Of a stretch of 64,000 nucleotides of DNA, positions 27,770 through 37,500 are shown piece after piece. The translations under genes and the position numbers were made by a program. The stretch spans positions 6,200,001 through 6,264,000 of the forward strand of contig NZ_CP030048.1 in assembly GCF_015291665.1 (NCBI RefSeq), given 5' to 3'. Source of the DNA: Bradyrhizobium sp. CCBAU 53338 (lineage in GTDB: Bacteria > Pseudomonadota > Alphaproteobacteria > Rhizobiales > Xanthobacteraceae). Each line of letters begins with the position of its first letter. Position 1 is the first letter of the stretch. Under the pieces are notes generated by a model. It had not been told where the DNA came from, did no database searches, and saw only the letters and a program-made list of their open reading frames with translations.

Positions 27770-28315
27770 TCAGCGTCCGTCCAGCGCTGCGGTCACCCAT
27801 GTCTCCATTTCAGGCGTCTCGAGGAACACGAGCGCTGCGCGCTGGACCGCGCTTGCCTCAGCCTGCCCCTGCGCCGCAGCAACGAACAAATCGCATCGAC
27901 GAGACACCGCGACGCCTATTGCGGCCTTGCGTGATCCGCCCGGCATGTCGAGATCATAGTGCCGCGCGCGGCCGTGCATCTCGCCGACATGCACCGCCTC
28001 GCCCGGCGCGGTCGCCGCAAAGCGCGGGGTGATCAGATCGATATCGGCGACGCGATCGACCTCGTCGTCATCGGCGACGCCGCTGTCGCAATTGCAGAAG
28101 CCGCGCTTGGCACGGACATAGAGTTCGGCGCCGTCGCAGCCGCCGCCCTCGCAGCGGAACGCGCGGCCTGCAGGCCAGCCGTCGCGCGGGAACGGCCAGG
28201 CAAGCTCGCGCCAATGCGCCGATGTCGGCGCCGGCGACGGCGCGAACTGATACGCGCTGACGCCGGACGCGCCGAGCGCGGCCAGCACGCCCGCGATCGC
28301 CGCCACCCGCCGCAT
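27770..28315 (-). CDS. Exported Cys-containing protein of unknown function
   Basis: A 181-residue protein with a signal peptide (MRRVAAIAGVLAALGASGVSA). The mature part has six Cys, several in a FRCEGGGCDGAELYVRAKRGFCNCDSG stretch; these could form disulphides in the periplasm. It starts 2 bp after the stop of the LVIVD-repeat gene, so it is cotranscribed with and probably functionally tied to it. No family recognised. Confidence 0.65.
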   Translation of the reverse strand: MRRVAAIAGVLAALGASGVSAYQFAPSPAPTSAHWRELAWPFPRDGWPAGRAFRCEGGGCDGAELYVRAKRGFCNCDSGVADDDEVDRVADIDLITPRFAATAPGEAVHVGEMHGRARHYDLDMPGGSRKAAIGVAVSRRCDLFVAAAQGQAEASAVQRAALVFLETPEMETWVTAALDGR

Positions 28316-28317
28316 CT

Positions 28318-29763
28318 TCAGTTCTTCGGCAGGCCGGCGACCGCGCGGGCCGGCCCGGTCAGTTCGAGAATGTGCAGGCCGGTGTTGGCGCGGTCGACGA
28401 TGTAGATGTAGCCCCGCTCGTCGGTCTCGACATTGTTGGTCTGGATCGCGACCTTGCAGCGCTCGCCGCCTTCGACCGGAATGCAGCGCTTGTCGGTCGC
28501 CTGCGTGATCGCCGGAATGAAATAGCCGACTTCCCTGGGGTGATAGGGGTCGCGGATGTCGAGCGCGCGCACGCCGGCATTGAAGAAGGCGATGAAGGCC
28601 ATCTTCTTGTAATAGACCGGCGCCATGCTCTCGTTCGAGGAATGCGACCCGAAGCGGCCGCCACGTTGGCAGAATTGTCCGCTCGCCTCCGGCACCGTGT
28701 AGCTCGAGATCATCATCGGCCGCGTCTCGGTGGTGACGTCGGCAAACCACACCATCTGCCGCGCCTCGCCGCATTCGTTCAAGATCGCCTCGTCGACGAT
28801 CATGACGATGTCACGGGTCTTGCCGTCCTTGTCCTGAGCAAATTCGGCGATGGGCATGTCGAGCATCGGAAACGTCGTGTGGGCGCCGTTGAACGCGGAC
28901 ATCGGCATCCGCGAAATCTCGGGAAAGCGCAGATTGTCCGGCGTCGGCTCCTTCGGACCTGTCAGCAGCTTCTCGCGATCGACGATCTGCAGGATGCCAC
29001 CCTTGTTGGTGCCGTAGCCGAAATAGACGCGGTTGCCATTCGGTCCGGTCGAGATCGGCCCATGCAGTTCGGTCGGCACCGCGCCGGTCGAGCCGGGCTC
29101 CTGGCCGGGAAGGCCGAAGTCGCGGATTTTCTGCGGATGCGCGGGATCGGAGAGATCGTAGATCTGCGTCATGCGCCGCGTGCGCCAGTCCGGCGCGCCG
29201 GAGACGAGATAGGCGATGCCGGTGTCGCATTCCCACCAGCTCTTGTGCGTGTCCTTCAAGCCACCGATGCGCGTGATCAACGTGGGGTTTGCCGGATCGG
29301 CGACATTCCAGATCTCGTGCGCCTGGCTGCCGAAGGTGCGCAGCATGTAGACCGCGTTGGGATCGCCCTTCGGCAAGCTCTTGCCGTCGCAGACACGCAC
29401 CATCTGCGCGCCGCCGGATTCGTACTTGCCTTCCTGCCCCGGCAAATGCCTGAGATATCTGGGATGCGCGGGGTCGGTGACGTCGACGATCGAGGTCCCG
29501 TTCGGCTCCGCCTGGCCCGTCATCGGATTGACGGGATCGGGTACGTCGTCGGTGCCGCCGTGGTGGCCGATATAGGCGATCCAGCGGTCGCCCTGGCGAT
29601 GGATGGTCGGTTGATAGGCGCTGCGTGCCTGGAGATCGTTGAAGCCGACCAGCTTCATGTTCGACGCCTCGGGCGGCGCGCCGATGGTCTGCTTCTGGGC
29701 GTGGACGACGGTGCTGCCGGCGAAAAGGACGAGGGCGGCAGCAGTCAGGACGCAACGGAACAT
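28318..29763 (-). CDS. Secreted LVIVD-repeat (beta-propeller-like) protein
   Basis: A 481-residue exported protein with signal sequence MFRCVLTAAALVLFAGSTVVHA. The mature part repeats a 'hxIxDhSDPAHPxxI' unit (SIVDVTDPAHPRYLRH, EIWNVADPANPTLITR, QIYDLSDPAHPQKIRD, RALDIRDPYHPREVGY), the hallmark of LVIVD propeller repeats, and ends with YIYIVDRANTGLHILEL. Such proteins are surface or periplasmic; no enzymatic activity is established. The start at 29763 places the signal peptide correctly; an earlier ATG adds 29 residues that do not fit. It is followed 2 bp later by the Cys-containing exported protein. Confidence 0.82.
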   Translation of the reverse strand: MFRCVLTAAALVLFAGSTVVHAQKQTIGAPPEASNMKLVGFNDLQARSAYQPTIHRQGDRWIAYIGHHGGTDDVPDPVNPMTGQAEPNGTSIVDVTDPAHPRYLRHLPGQEGKYESGGAQMVRVCDGKSLPKGDPNAVYMLRTFGSQAHEIWNVADPANPTLITRIGGLKDTHKSWWECDTGIAYLVSGAPDWRTRRMTQIYDLSDPAHPQKIRDFGLPGQEPGSTGAVPTELHGPISTGPNGNRVYFGYGTNKGGILQIVDREKLLTGPKEPTPDNLRFPEISRMPMSAFNGAHTTFPMLDMPIAEFAQDKDGKTRDIVMIVDEAILNECGEARQMVWFADVTTETRPMMISSYTVPEASGQFCQRGGRFGSHSSNESMAPVYYKKMAFIAFFNAGVRALDIRDPYHPREVGYFIPAITQATDKRCIPVEGGERCKVAIQTNNVETDERGYIYIVDRANTGLHILELTGPARAVAGLPKN

Positions 29764-29918
29764 CAAAGTCCTCCCGGAACCAATCTGCGTTGGCTGATGT
29801 TCGAAGCTAGCACAGCCATTTGCACGCGCCAAAGACACCTTCGCTTGCACGTCATTCCGGAAACCGTGCAGCCGTCATCGGGGAGCCCGAAATCCTTCGC
29901 CCCGAAATGACCTCACGC

Positions 29919-29948
29919 TTGACATGCAACCATTAAGTTGCCTATTAT
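29919..29948 (+). promoter_or_regulatory. Promoter of the arsR-SRPBCC operon with operator in the spacer
   Basis: TTGACA at 29919-29924 and TATTAT at 29943-29948 are 18 bp apart. The inverted repeat GCAAC-CATTAA-GTTGC (29926-29941) fills the spacer, where a bound ArsR-type regulator would block polymerase. The predicted transcription start falls at or next to the ATG at 29956. Confidence 0.75.
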
Positions 29949-29955
29949 CGTCGCC

Positions 29956-30270
29956 ATGGACGAGGTCTTCAAAGCGCTCGCCGATGCGTCGCGACGGTCG
30001 CTGCTGGACCGGCTTCACGCCAGAAACGGCCAGACGCTGAACGAGCTTTGCGAGGGCCTCGCGATGACGCGCCAGGCGGTGACGAAGCATCTGGTCATCC
30101 TGGAAGAGGCCAATCTGGTCACGACCATCAAGCATGGTCGCGAGAAGCTGCACTATCTCAACCCGGTGCCGATCCATCAGATCGGCGAGCGCTGGATCAG
30201 GAAATTCGAGCGCGGCAAGCTCGCCGCACTCGGCGAATTGAAACGCCAGTTGGAGAAGCGCGATGAGTAA
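29956..30270 (+). CDS. ArsR-family winged-helix repressor
   Basis: A 104-residue dimeric DNA-binding protein of the ArsR/SmtB fold. The recognition region is LNELCEGLAMTRQAVTKHLVILEEANLV, followed by a wing (KHGREKLHYLNP). No Cys pair of the arsenic or zinc type is present, so it does not look like a metal sensor. It resembles the ArsR regulators paired with SRPBCC/AHSA1 proteins in soil bacteria. It has no Shine-Dalgarno sequence and an apparent promoter directly upstream. The stop overlaps the ATG of the next gene. Confidence 0.88.
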   Translation: MDEVFKALADASRRSLLDRLHARNGQTLNELCEGLAMTRQAVTKHLVILEEANLVTTIKHGREKLHYLNPVPIHQIGERWIRKFERGKLAALGELKRQLEKRDE

Positions 30271-30733
30271 GCCGCAATTCGTCTATGTCACCTATATCGA
30301 GACCACGCCGGAAAAGCTGTGGCAGGCGCTGACGTCAAGCGACTTCACCAGGCAATACTGGTTCGGCGCCGAGGTCCGTTCCGACTGGACGATCGGCTCG
30401 CCCTTCGCACTCACACTCGACGGCGAGGTCACCGACTCCGGCGAAATTCTGGAGGCCGATCCGCCGCGGCGCCTGTCCTACAGCTTCAAGCACCTGAAAT
30501 ACGAGGAACTGCGCGGCGAGCCGGTCTCGCGCGTCGTCTTCACCATCGAACCATTCGGCTCGCTCGTGCGTTTGACCGTATTGCATGACGGCTTCGTCGA
30601 AGGCGGCAAATATCTCGGCGCCGTCTCGAACGGCTGGCCGGCCATCCTGTCCCAGCTCAAGAGCCTGCTGGAGACCGGTAAGCTGCTCGGCATCCCGCGC
30701 GCCGCGCTCAACAAGGGGTTCGAGGCAAAATGA
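30263..30733 (+). CDS. SRPBCC (AHSA1-like) domain protein, first copy
   Basis: A 156-residue START/Bet v1-like fold with a hydrophobic ligand cavity. Family features: FVYVTYIETTPEKLWQALTSSDFTRQYW at the start, PRRLSYSFKH in the middle and a C-terminal helix NGWPAILSQLKSLLETGK. The ligand is unknown. It overlaps the ArsR stop and, by ATGA, the next gene, so it is translationally coupled on both sides. It is a close paralogue of the next gene and presumably arose by tandem duplication. Confidence 0.87.
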   Translation: MSKPQFVYVTYIETTPEKLWQALTSSDFTRQYWFGAEVRSDWTIGSPFALTLDGEVTDSGEILEADPPRRLSYSFKHLKYEELRGEPVSRVVFTIEPFGSLVRLTVLHDGFVEGGKYLGAVSNGWPAILSQLKSLLETGKLLGIPRAALNKGFEAK

Positions 30734-31242
30734 ATCTCGACCAGTTCAAGCCGCTGACGGTCTACACCATCTACATTGCCTCCACGCCGGAGATGGTGTG
30801 GCAGGCGCTGACCTCGGCCGAGTTCAGCAAGCAATACTTCTTCGGCAACGCCGTCGAGGTCGAACCGCGGCTCGGTGGCGCCTTCATCCTGCGCACGCCT
30901 GACGGCGCGCTGCATATCAGCGGCGAGGTGCTCGCCTACGATCCGCCGCGCAAGCTTGCGGTGACGTTCAACGTCAACTGGCCCGAGTTGATCGAGAAGC
31001 TGGGGCCGACCCTCGTCACCTACGAGATCGAGCAGGCCGGCGACGCAGTCCGGCTCACCATGAGCGAAGGCCACGACCGCCCGCTCAGCGACGACATCCT
31101 GTCCGGCGGTCGCTCCGGCTGGCCCGCGATCCTTTCGAGCCTCAAGAGCCTGCTCGAAACCGGCAAGCCACTGGTCGTCAAGATGGGCCCGCCACGGCGG
31201 ATGCTGGATGCATTGAAGGCGATGGGGATCAAGGCGCCGTAG
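30730..31242 (+). CDS. SRPBCC (AHSA1-like) domain protein, second copy
   Basis: A 170-residue paralogue of the preceding protein: same opening (YTIYIASTPEMVWQALTSAEFSKQYFFG) and same C-terminal helix (SGWPAILSSLKSLLETGKPL), with a longer tail (PPRRMLDALKAMGIKAP). Its ATG overlaps the previous stop in an ATGA arrangement. It is the third gene of the ArsR-controlled operon. The two copies may bind different ligands or form a heterodimer; both are inference. Confidence 0.87.
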   Translation: MNLDQFKPLTVYTIYIASTPEMVWQALTSAEFSKQYFFGNAVEVEPRLGGAFILRTPDGALHISGEVLAYDPPRKLAVTFNVNWPELIEKLGPTLVTYEIEQAGDAVRLTMSEGHDRPLSDDILSGGRSGWPAILSSLKSLLETGKPLVVKMGPPRRMLDALKAMGIKAP

Positions 31243-31276
31243 GCCAGCCGAAACCAAGGCCTTCGCCGGGACGACA

Positions 31277-32050
31277 CTACGGCACCGGCACCACCAGCCG
31301 CCGATAAAGATGCCAGGTCGCGTGCCCGAGCACCGGCAGCGTCACCACCAGACCGAGGAAATACGGCAGCGCCGACACGATCAGCAGCATCACGATGACG
31401 GCGGCCCAGCCGATCATCGGCAGCGGGCTCGTCACCACTGCGCGCACGCTCGTCACCATGGCCGTGACGAAATCGACCTCGCGGTCGAGCAGCAGCGGAA
31501 ACGACACCACCGTCAGCGAAAACAGGATCAGCGACAGCGCCGCACCGACCGCGTTGCCGATCGCGAGGAACAGCAGGCCCTCGTTCGTCGTCAACACCAC
31601 CGTCATGAATTCCTGCAGGCTCGAGAACGAGGCGTGCAGGCCGAGCAACAGCGCGATCAAGAGCCGCACCTGGTACATCCAGATCACGAATACGAACAAC
31701 GTGACGAACGCCATCCAGCCGATCTCGCTGCGAGAGCGTATCGCCGACCAGATTGCGCCAAAGGACACCGGCTCGCCGCGCTCGCGGCGACGGCTCACCT
31801 CATAGAGGCCGATCGCCACGAACGGTCCGATCAGGGCGAAGCCTGCGGCCAAGGGATAGACGAGATAGATCACGCCAAAGGCGGTGAGACAGAGCATGAT
31901 GGTGATGCCGCCGGCGGCGTAGAGCGCACCGAAGCAGAGCCCGTAAAGCGGAAGCGCCTGGAAATCGCGCAGGCCCTCGACCAACGCTTCGGCGATGTCG
32001 GTCGTCGCAACGGGACGCACCACAGGATCGACCTTGCCCGAGATGGACAT
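31277..32050 (-). CDS. DUF2189 membrane protein
   Basis: A 257-residue inner-membrane protein with about six hydrophobic helices and a short cytoplasmic N-terminus (MSISGKVDPVVRPVATTDI). The pattern LREGWRD-like ALVEGLRDFQALPLYGLCFGALYA, the paired GPFVAIGLYEVSRRRERGEP motif and the final VVTLPVLGHATWHLYRRLV match DUF2189, a family of unknown function. A GGAGGGAG ribosome site sits before the start; a TTG one codon upstream could also serve. Confidence 0.85.
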   Translation of the reverse strand: MSISGKVDPVVRPVATTDIAEALVEGLRDFQALPLYGLCFGALYAAGGITIMLCLTAFGVIYLVYPLAAGFALIGPFVAIGLYEVSRRRERGEPVSFGAIWSAIRSRSEIGWMAFVTLFVFVIWMYQVRLLIALLLGLHASFSSLQEFMTVVLTTNEGLLFLAIGNAVGAALSLILFSLTVVSFPLLLDREVDFVTAMVTSVRAVVTSPLPMIGWAAVIVMLLIVSALPYFLGLVVTLPVLGHATWHLYRRLVVPVP

Positions 32051-32292
32051 CAACTCCCTCCGTACATCGGCGCGATCTTTCGTCGCACGCGGACCGCAAT
32101 ACTAGCGCCGCCGCGCGTACGCGCAACTTGACGCCGGTCGGCGGCATGATTGTAGCGACGCCGCAATGCGCGCGTGACATAATCTTTGGCCTTCCGTGCG
32201 ATTTCGCTCCGATGTCTATGGACTGGGCAGAGGATCGTGCCGCAAATTGTACCTCCGAACAAACACGCGCGAAGAGCGGACCCGCCCGACCG

Positions 32293-34521
32293 ATGAGCCT
32301 GCGTACCCGGTTACTGATCCTCGTGATCGCGGCCATGCTGGTGCCGGCGAGCCTCGTCGGCTTGCGGTTCATGCAAAACCGCACCAGCGAGATCAACGCG
32401 GCCCTGGCCAACCTGGCTGCATCGGCCGACGACATTGCCGCCGATCTCGACGAGAAGATTCAAGGCACCGCGCAGCTTCACTACGGCCTCGCCCGCGCCC
32501 GCGACCTCGACACGCGCGACAAGGCGGCATGTTCGGCGTTTCTCTCGGACGTGCGCGAGGAGTATCCGCAGTTCACGGGCATCCTGACCATCGATCCCGA
32601 TGGCAGCCTGTTCTGCGACTCGCTGCGGACCAACCGAACGCTCGATCTGAACGATCGCGCCTATTTCAAGCAGGCGAAAGTCTCGCAAGGTATCGTCGCG
32701 GTCGAGCCGGTGTTCGGCCGCCTGACCGGAACATCAGTGCTCCAGATCGCCTATCCCGTGCGCTCGGATGCCGGCGCGCTCAAGTTCATCCTGCTCGCCT
32801 CGTTCAACCTGAACAAATTCGCCGAATTTCACGACAAGCGTTTGCTCGCTCAGAAGGAGATCCTGCTGCTCGACGGCAAGGGAACCATCCTCGTCGCCCC
32901 CAAGACGGGTGGCTGGAGCGATCCGGTCGGCGCGTCGATCGCGGGATCCGAACTGTTCCGCTTCGCAGCATCGCCCAATGGCGAATCGTCGCGCGAGGTG
33001 ACGGATCGCGAGGGCCGCACCCAGGTCTGGGCCGTCGCCCGCTCGCCGTCGATCCGCAAGGCCGGCCTCTATATCATGGTCGGACGGTCCAAGGACGGAC
33101 TGGTGGCGGCCGCGAACCGCCGGCTCTACGAGGACATGGCAATCCTCGCGGTGGCCTCGTTGCTGCTGCTCGCCGGCGTCTGGATCCTGGCGACCGTGAG
33201 CGTCGGGCGCCAGGTCGGACGGCTCGCCGCGATGGCGAAGCGGCTCGGGCTCGGCGATCTCAGCGCACGCATTCCGCCGCCGCATCCGCGCGGCGAGCTC
33301 GGCGGATTGATGGTGCTGCTCAACGGCACCGCTGAATCGCTGGAGCAACAGCGCGAGGCCATCGCCGACCTCAGCCACAAGCTCAGCCAGTCGCAGAAAA
33401 TGGAAGCCATGGGCCAGCTCACCGGCGGCGTGGCGCACGACTTCAACAACCTGCTGACCGTCATTCTCGGCAACTCCGAGCATCTCGCCGACAGGCTGGC
33501 GGGCAACAAGGAATTGCAGGGAATCGCCGGCGACATCGCGACCGCCGCCGAGCGCGGCTCCGACCTGACACGCAGCCTGCTCGCCTTCGCGCGCAAACAA
33601 CCCTTGAGGCCGCGCGAGATCGACATTGCCGAAAAGGTCGTCGGCATGGAGCAATTGTTGCGCCGGTCGCTCGGTGAGCACATCGAGTGCAGCTTCGCCT
33701 TCGGAGCGGATCTGTGGTTGACCAGCGTCGATCCCGGCCAGCTTGCAACCGCCCTGCTCAACCTCGTGCTCAACGCGCGCGACGCGATGCCTGACGGCGG
33801 CAAATTGACGGTCGAGGTGCGCAATATTTCGCTGAGCCAATCCGACCTCGACGTCAATGGCGAGCCGCAGCCCGGTGACTACGTCATGGTGGCCGTGACC
33901 GATACCGGCTGCGGCATGGCAGCGGACGTCGCCAGCCGCGCATTCGAGCCGTTTTTCACCACCAAGGAGGTCGGCAAGGGTACGGGCCTCGGGCTGAGCA
34001 TGGTCTACGGTTTCGCGCAGCAATCCGGCGGTCTGGTGCAGCTGCAATCCGAAGCGGGGAAAGGCAGCGTGTTCAAGCTGTTCTTCCCGCGCATCGCGGC
34101 AGTGCCGACCGAGGACCCCGCTCCCGCGGAGCCCGTGGTCGCTCCAGACGGAAGCGGGACCATTCTCGTCGTCGAGGACGACGACATGGTGCGCGCCTAT
34201 GTCGAGAGCGAGCTGCGGGCTCTCGGCTACCGCGTCATCGCGACGTCGAACGGGCCCGCGGCGCTGGACGTCCTGCGCAAGTCCGGGGAGATCCAGCTCC
34301 TGTTCACCGACGTCGTGATGCCCGGCGGCATGTTCGGACCGGAACTTGCGCGGCAAGCAACCGCCCTGCGGCCCGATCTCAAGGTGCTCCTCACCTCCGG
34401 CTACAGCCAAAATCCGGTCAAGACGCCCGACGGTGTCGACGCCCGCATTCTGACAAAGCCGTTCAAGCGACAGGACCTTGCCGCGATGCTGCGGTCGGCA
34501 CTGTCGGCACCATTGCGCTAG
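32293..34521 (+). CDS. Membrane-bound hybrid sensor histidine kinase
   Basis: A 742-residue signalling protein. Topology: membrane helix at residues 6-25, a periplasmic sensor of about 240 residues (double-Cache-like, with DRAYFKQAKVSQGIVAVEPVFGRLTG), a second helix around 280-300, and a HAMP-like linker. The HisKA domain has the phosphoacceptor His in GGVAHDFNNLLTVILGNSEHL. The HATPase domain has DTGCGMAADV and GTGLGLSMVYGF. The C-terminal receiver has ILVVEDDDMVRAY, D in LLFTDVVMPGG and K in ILTKPF. This order allows phosphotransfer within one protein. No separate output regulator is adjacent. The start at 32293 places an Arg-containing N-terminus before the first helix; upstream ATGs exist. 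Confidence 0.88.
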   Translation: MSLRTRLLILVIAAMLVPASLVGLRFMQNRTSEINAALANLAASADDIAADLDEKIQGTAQLHYGLARARDLDTRDKAACSAFLSDVREEYPQFTGILTIDPDGSLFCDSLRTNRTLDLNDRAYFKQAKVSQGIVAVEPVFGRLTGTSVLQIAYPVRSDAGALKFILLASFNLNKFAEFHDKRLLAQKEILLLDGKGTILVAPKTGGWSDPVGASIAGSELFRFAASPNGESSREVTDREGRTQVWAVARSPSIRKAGLYIMVGRSKDGLVAAANRRLYEDMAILAVASLLLLAGVWILATVSVGRQVGRLAAMAKRLGLGDLSARIPPPHPRGELGGLMVLLNGTAESLEQQREAIADLSHKLSQSQKMEAMGQLTGGVAHDFNNLLTVILGNSEHLADRLAGNKELQGIAGDIATAAERGSDLTRSLLAFARKQPLRPREIDIAEKVVGMEQLLRRSLGEHIECSFAFGADLWLTSVDPGQLATALLNLVLNARDAMPDGGKLTVEVRNISLSQSDLDVNGEPQPGDYVMVAVTDTGCGMAADVASRAFEPFFTTKEVGKGTGLGLSMVYGFAQQSGGLVQLQSEAGKGSVFKLFFPRIAAVPTEDPAPAEPVVAPDGSGTILVVEDDDMVRAYVESELRALGYRVIATSNGPAALDVLRKSGEIQLLFTDVVMPGGMFGPELARQATALRPDLKVLLTSGYSQNPVKTPDGVDARILTKPFKRQDLAAMLRSALSAPLR

Positions 34522-34964
34522 CGAGACACGAGCAGCAGCGCCACACCGAGATTGGCCGCGAACAAGGCCGCGTCGATGACGAAGATCCGGAGCATCGGAC
34601 CTTTCAGCACGGGCCAGTAAGCGACACCGACGCGTCCACCGCGCATCAAGACCGGAAGATTATAGGCAAACTGGCTGAAGTGGCACGCGGCGAAGAACAG
34701 GAACAGCGCAAGCTGCGCCTCGATCGGCTGGAAGAACGACGGACGCGCAGCCAACAGATAGAACGAGAGCAGGCCGATCGGCAGGTTCATCCCGCCCAGG
34801 AAGGCGACGCTCGCCGCCAGGGTCGGCGCGATCGGATTGCTGCGCTCTTCCCGCGGCAGCAGGATCTTCAGCGTGTTGGCTTGCGCGATGCTGAACTGGA
34901 TGAAGGCGCCGCCGAACCAGAGCGCGTTGAGGAGCAGGACGAAATCCGAAAGGTGCATGGTCAT
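34518..34964 (-). CDS. Four-helix membrane protein of unknown function
   Basis: A 148-residue hydrophobic protein with four likely helices (about residues 5-28, 46-70, 82-104 and 122-145). It is the last gene of the marR cluster: its ATG overlaps the stop of the SnoaL-like gene (plus-strand TCAT), showing translational coupling. Its end overlaps the convergent histidine kinase by the four bases CTAG, so both stops are made from the same palindrome. No family is recognised. Confidence 0.7.
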   Translation of the reverse strand: MTMHLSDFVLLLNALWFGGAFIQFSIAQANTLKILLPREERSNPIAPTLAASVAFLGGMNLPIGLLSFYLLAARPSFFQPIEAQLALFLFFAACHFSQFAYNLPVLMRGGRVGVAYWPVLKGPMLRIFVIDAALFAANLGVALLLVSR

Positions 34965-35329
34965 TTTCCGTAGAAGGCTTCACTGCGCACCACCCGGCCC
35001 GCATCGTCGAAATCCATGAATTCGCTGGCCCTGACATCGCCGAGTTGCCACCACACCGTCAGACGCGTGATTTCCTCGTCCCAGCTCCAGCCCAGGATCT
35101 TCAGGTCGGCGCTTTCGACATGACCATAGGCTTCGCGCCAGTAGGCGCGGATGTTCTCGGCGCCCATGACGACTGGCGAGCCGGTCAGCGACGACGCCAA
35201 AGGACTGCGCATCTGCGCATCCCCGGCAAAATGCGCGACGACCGCGTCGATGTCGACCTTGCACCAGTTCGCATGCCACGCCGCGACGAAGCGCTCGGCA
35301 GCTGCCCGATCCATTTTGCCCGCGCCCAT
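34961..35329 (-). CDS. SnoaL/NTF2-like fold protein
   Basis: A 122-residue protein with the cone-shaped NTF2-like fold: AAAERFVAAWHANWCKVDIDAVVAHFAGDAQMRSP, then GAENIRAYWREAYGHV and a beta-rich end (TVWWQLGDVRASEFMDFDDAGRVVRSEAFYGK). Members are small hydrolases, isomerases or ligand binders; the activity is unknown. I chose the ATG at 35329 because GGGGGAGGG lies 7 bases upstream; a longer start at 35383 has no ribosome site and sits on the operator. It lies between marR and the membrane protein. Confidence 0.78.
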   Translation of the reverse strand: MGAGKMDRAAAERFVAAWHANWCKVDIDAVVAHFAGDAQMRSPLASSLTGSPVVMGAENIRAYWREAYGHVESADLKILGWSWDEEITRLTVWWQLGDVRASEFMDFDDAGRVVRSEAFYGK

Positions 35330-35383
35330 GATGCAGCCCTCCCCCGGCTCGTTGCCGGGAAAGTGGCAAAACAGGCGCTTCAT

Positions 35384-35398
35384 GTCAATACTATTGAC
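35384..35398. promoter_or_regulatory. Perfect 15-bp palindrome, probable MarR operator
   Basis: GTCAATA-C-TATTGAC, arms of 7 bp, in the 80-base gap between the marR stop and the SnoaL-like gene. AT-rich perfect palindromes of this size are typical MarR-family sites. Confidence 0.65.
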
Positions 35399-35409
35399 TT
35401 GAGAGCCGG

Positions 35410-35877
35410 TCAGTTGTTGTCGGCGATCGTCTCCATGACGGCCATCCATGCCGCCGCGCCGTGCGCCCCGACGCGATCGAACGCCTCGCGCATGACCTTG
35501 CGCTCGTGCCCCGATGCCGTTTGCTCGATCCGCTGCCCTGCAGCCGTCAGGCGCAACAGCTTGGAGCGATGCTGCTCGGGCGAGCGCTGCGACGTCACGA
35601 GCTTGCGCTCCAGCAACAGGTTGAGCGGCCGGTTCAGCGCTTGCTTGGAAATGCCGAGAACCTCGATCAACGATCCGATCGCGATATCGGGCTGGCGCGC
35701 CACCACGTAGAGGATGCGATGGTGCGAGCGCGACAGGCCCTGCCTGGCGAGATAGTCGTCGGCCTCGAGCGTCATTCCACGCCAGCCGTAGTACATGAGT
35801 TCCAGCGCCGCATCGAGATCGTGCAGCTTCGTTAACGAGGTGCGGTGAAGCCCCGCGGCTTGAGACGTCTTCGACAT
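35410..35877 (-). CDS. MarR-family transcriptional regulator
   Basis: A 155-residue winged-helix regulator. Helices include LHDLDAALELMYYGWRGMT, the DNA-reading region ISKQALNRPLNLLLERKLVTSQRSPEQHRSKLLRLTAAGQ and a C-terminal dimer helix. MarR proteins usually repress neighbouring efflux or degradation genes and release DNA when a phenolic or similar ligand binds. Here the palindrome at 35384-35398 lies just downstream, before the SnoaL-like and membrane genes, which suggests it controls those. The acyl-CoA synthetase gene starts on the other side of 35887 in the same direction. Confidence 0.88.
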   Translation of the reverse strand: MSKTSQAAGLHRTSLTKLHDLDAALELMYYGWRGMTLEADDYLARQGLSRSHHRILYVVARQPDIAIGSLIEVLGISKQALNRPLNLLLERKLVTSQRSPEQHRSKLLRLTAAGQRIEQTASGHERKVMREAFDRVGAHGAAAWMAVMETIADNN

Positions 35878-35886
35878 TGTCAGCAG

Positions 35887-37497
<1,611 letters not shown>

Positions 37498-37500
37498 GGC

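Noticed and set aside
28372..29910. 512-residue plus-strand frame
   Set aside because: Shadow of the LVIVD-repeat gene.
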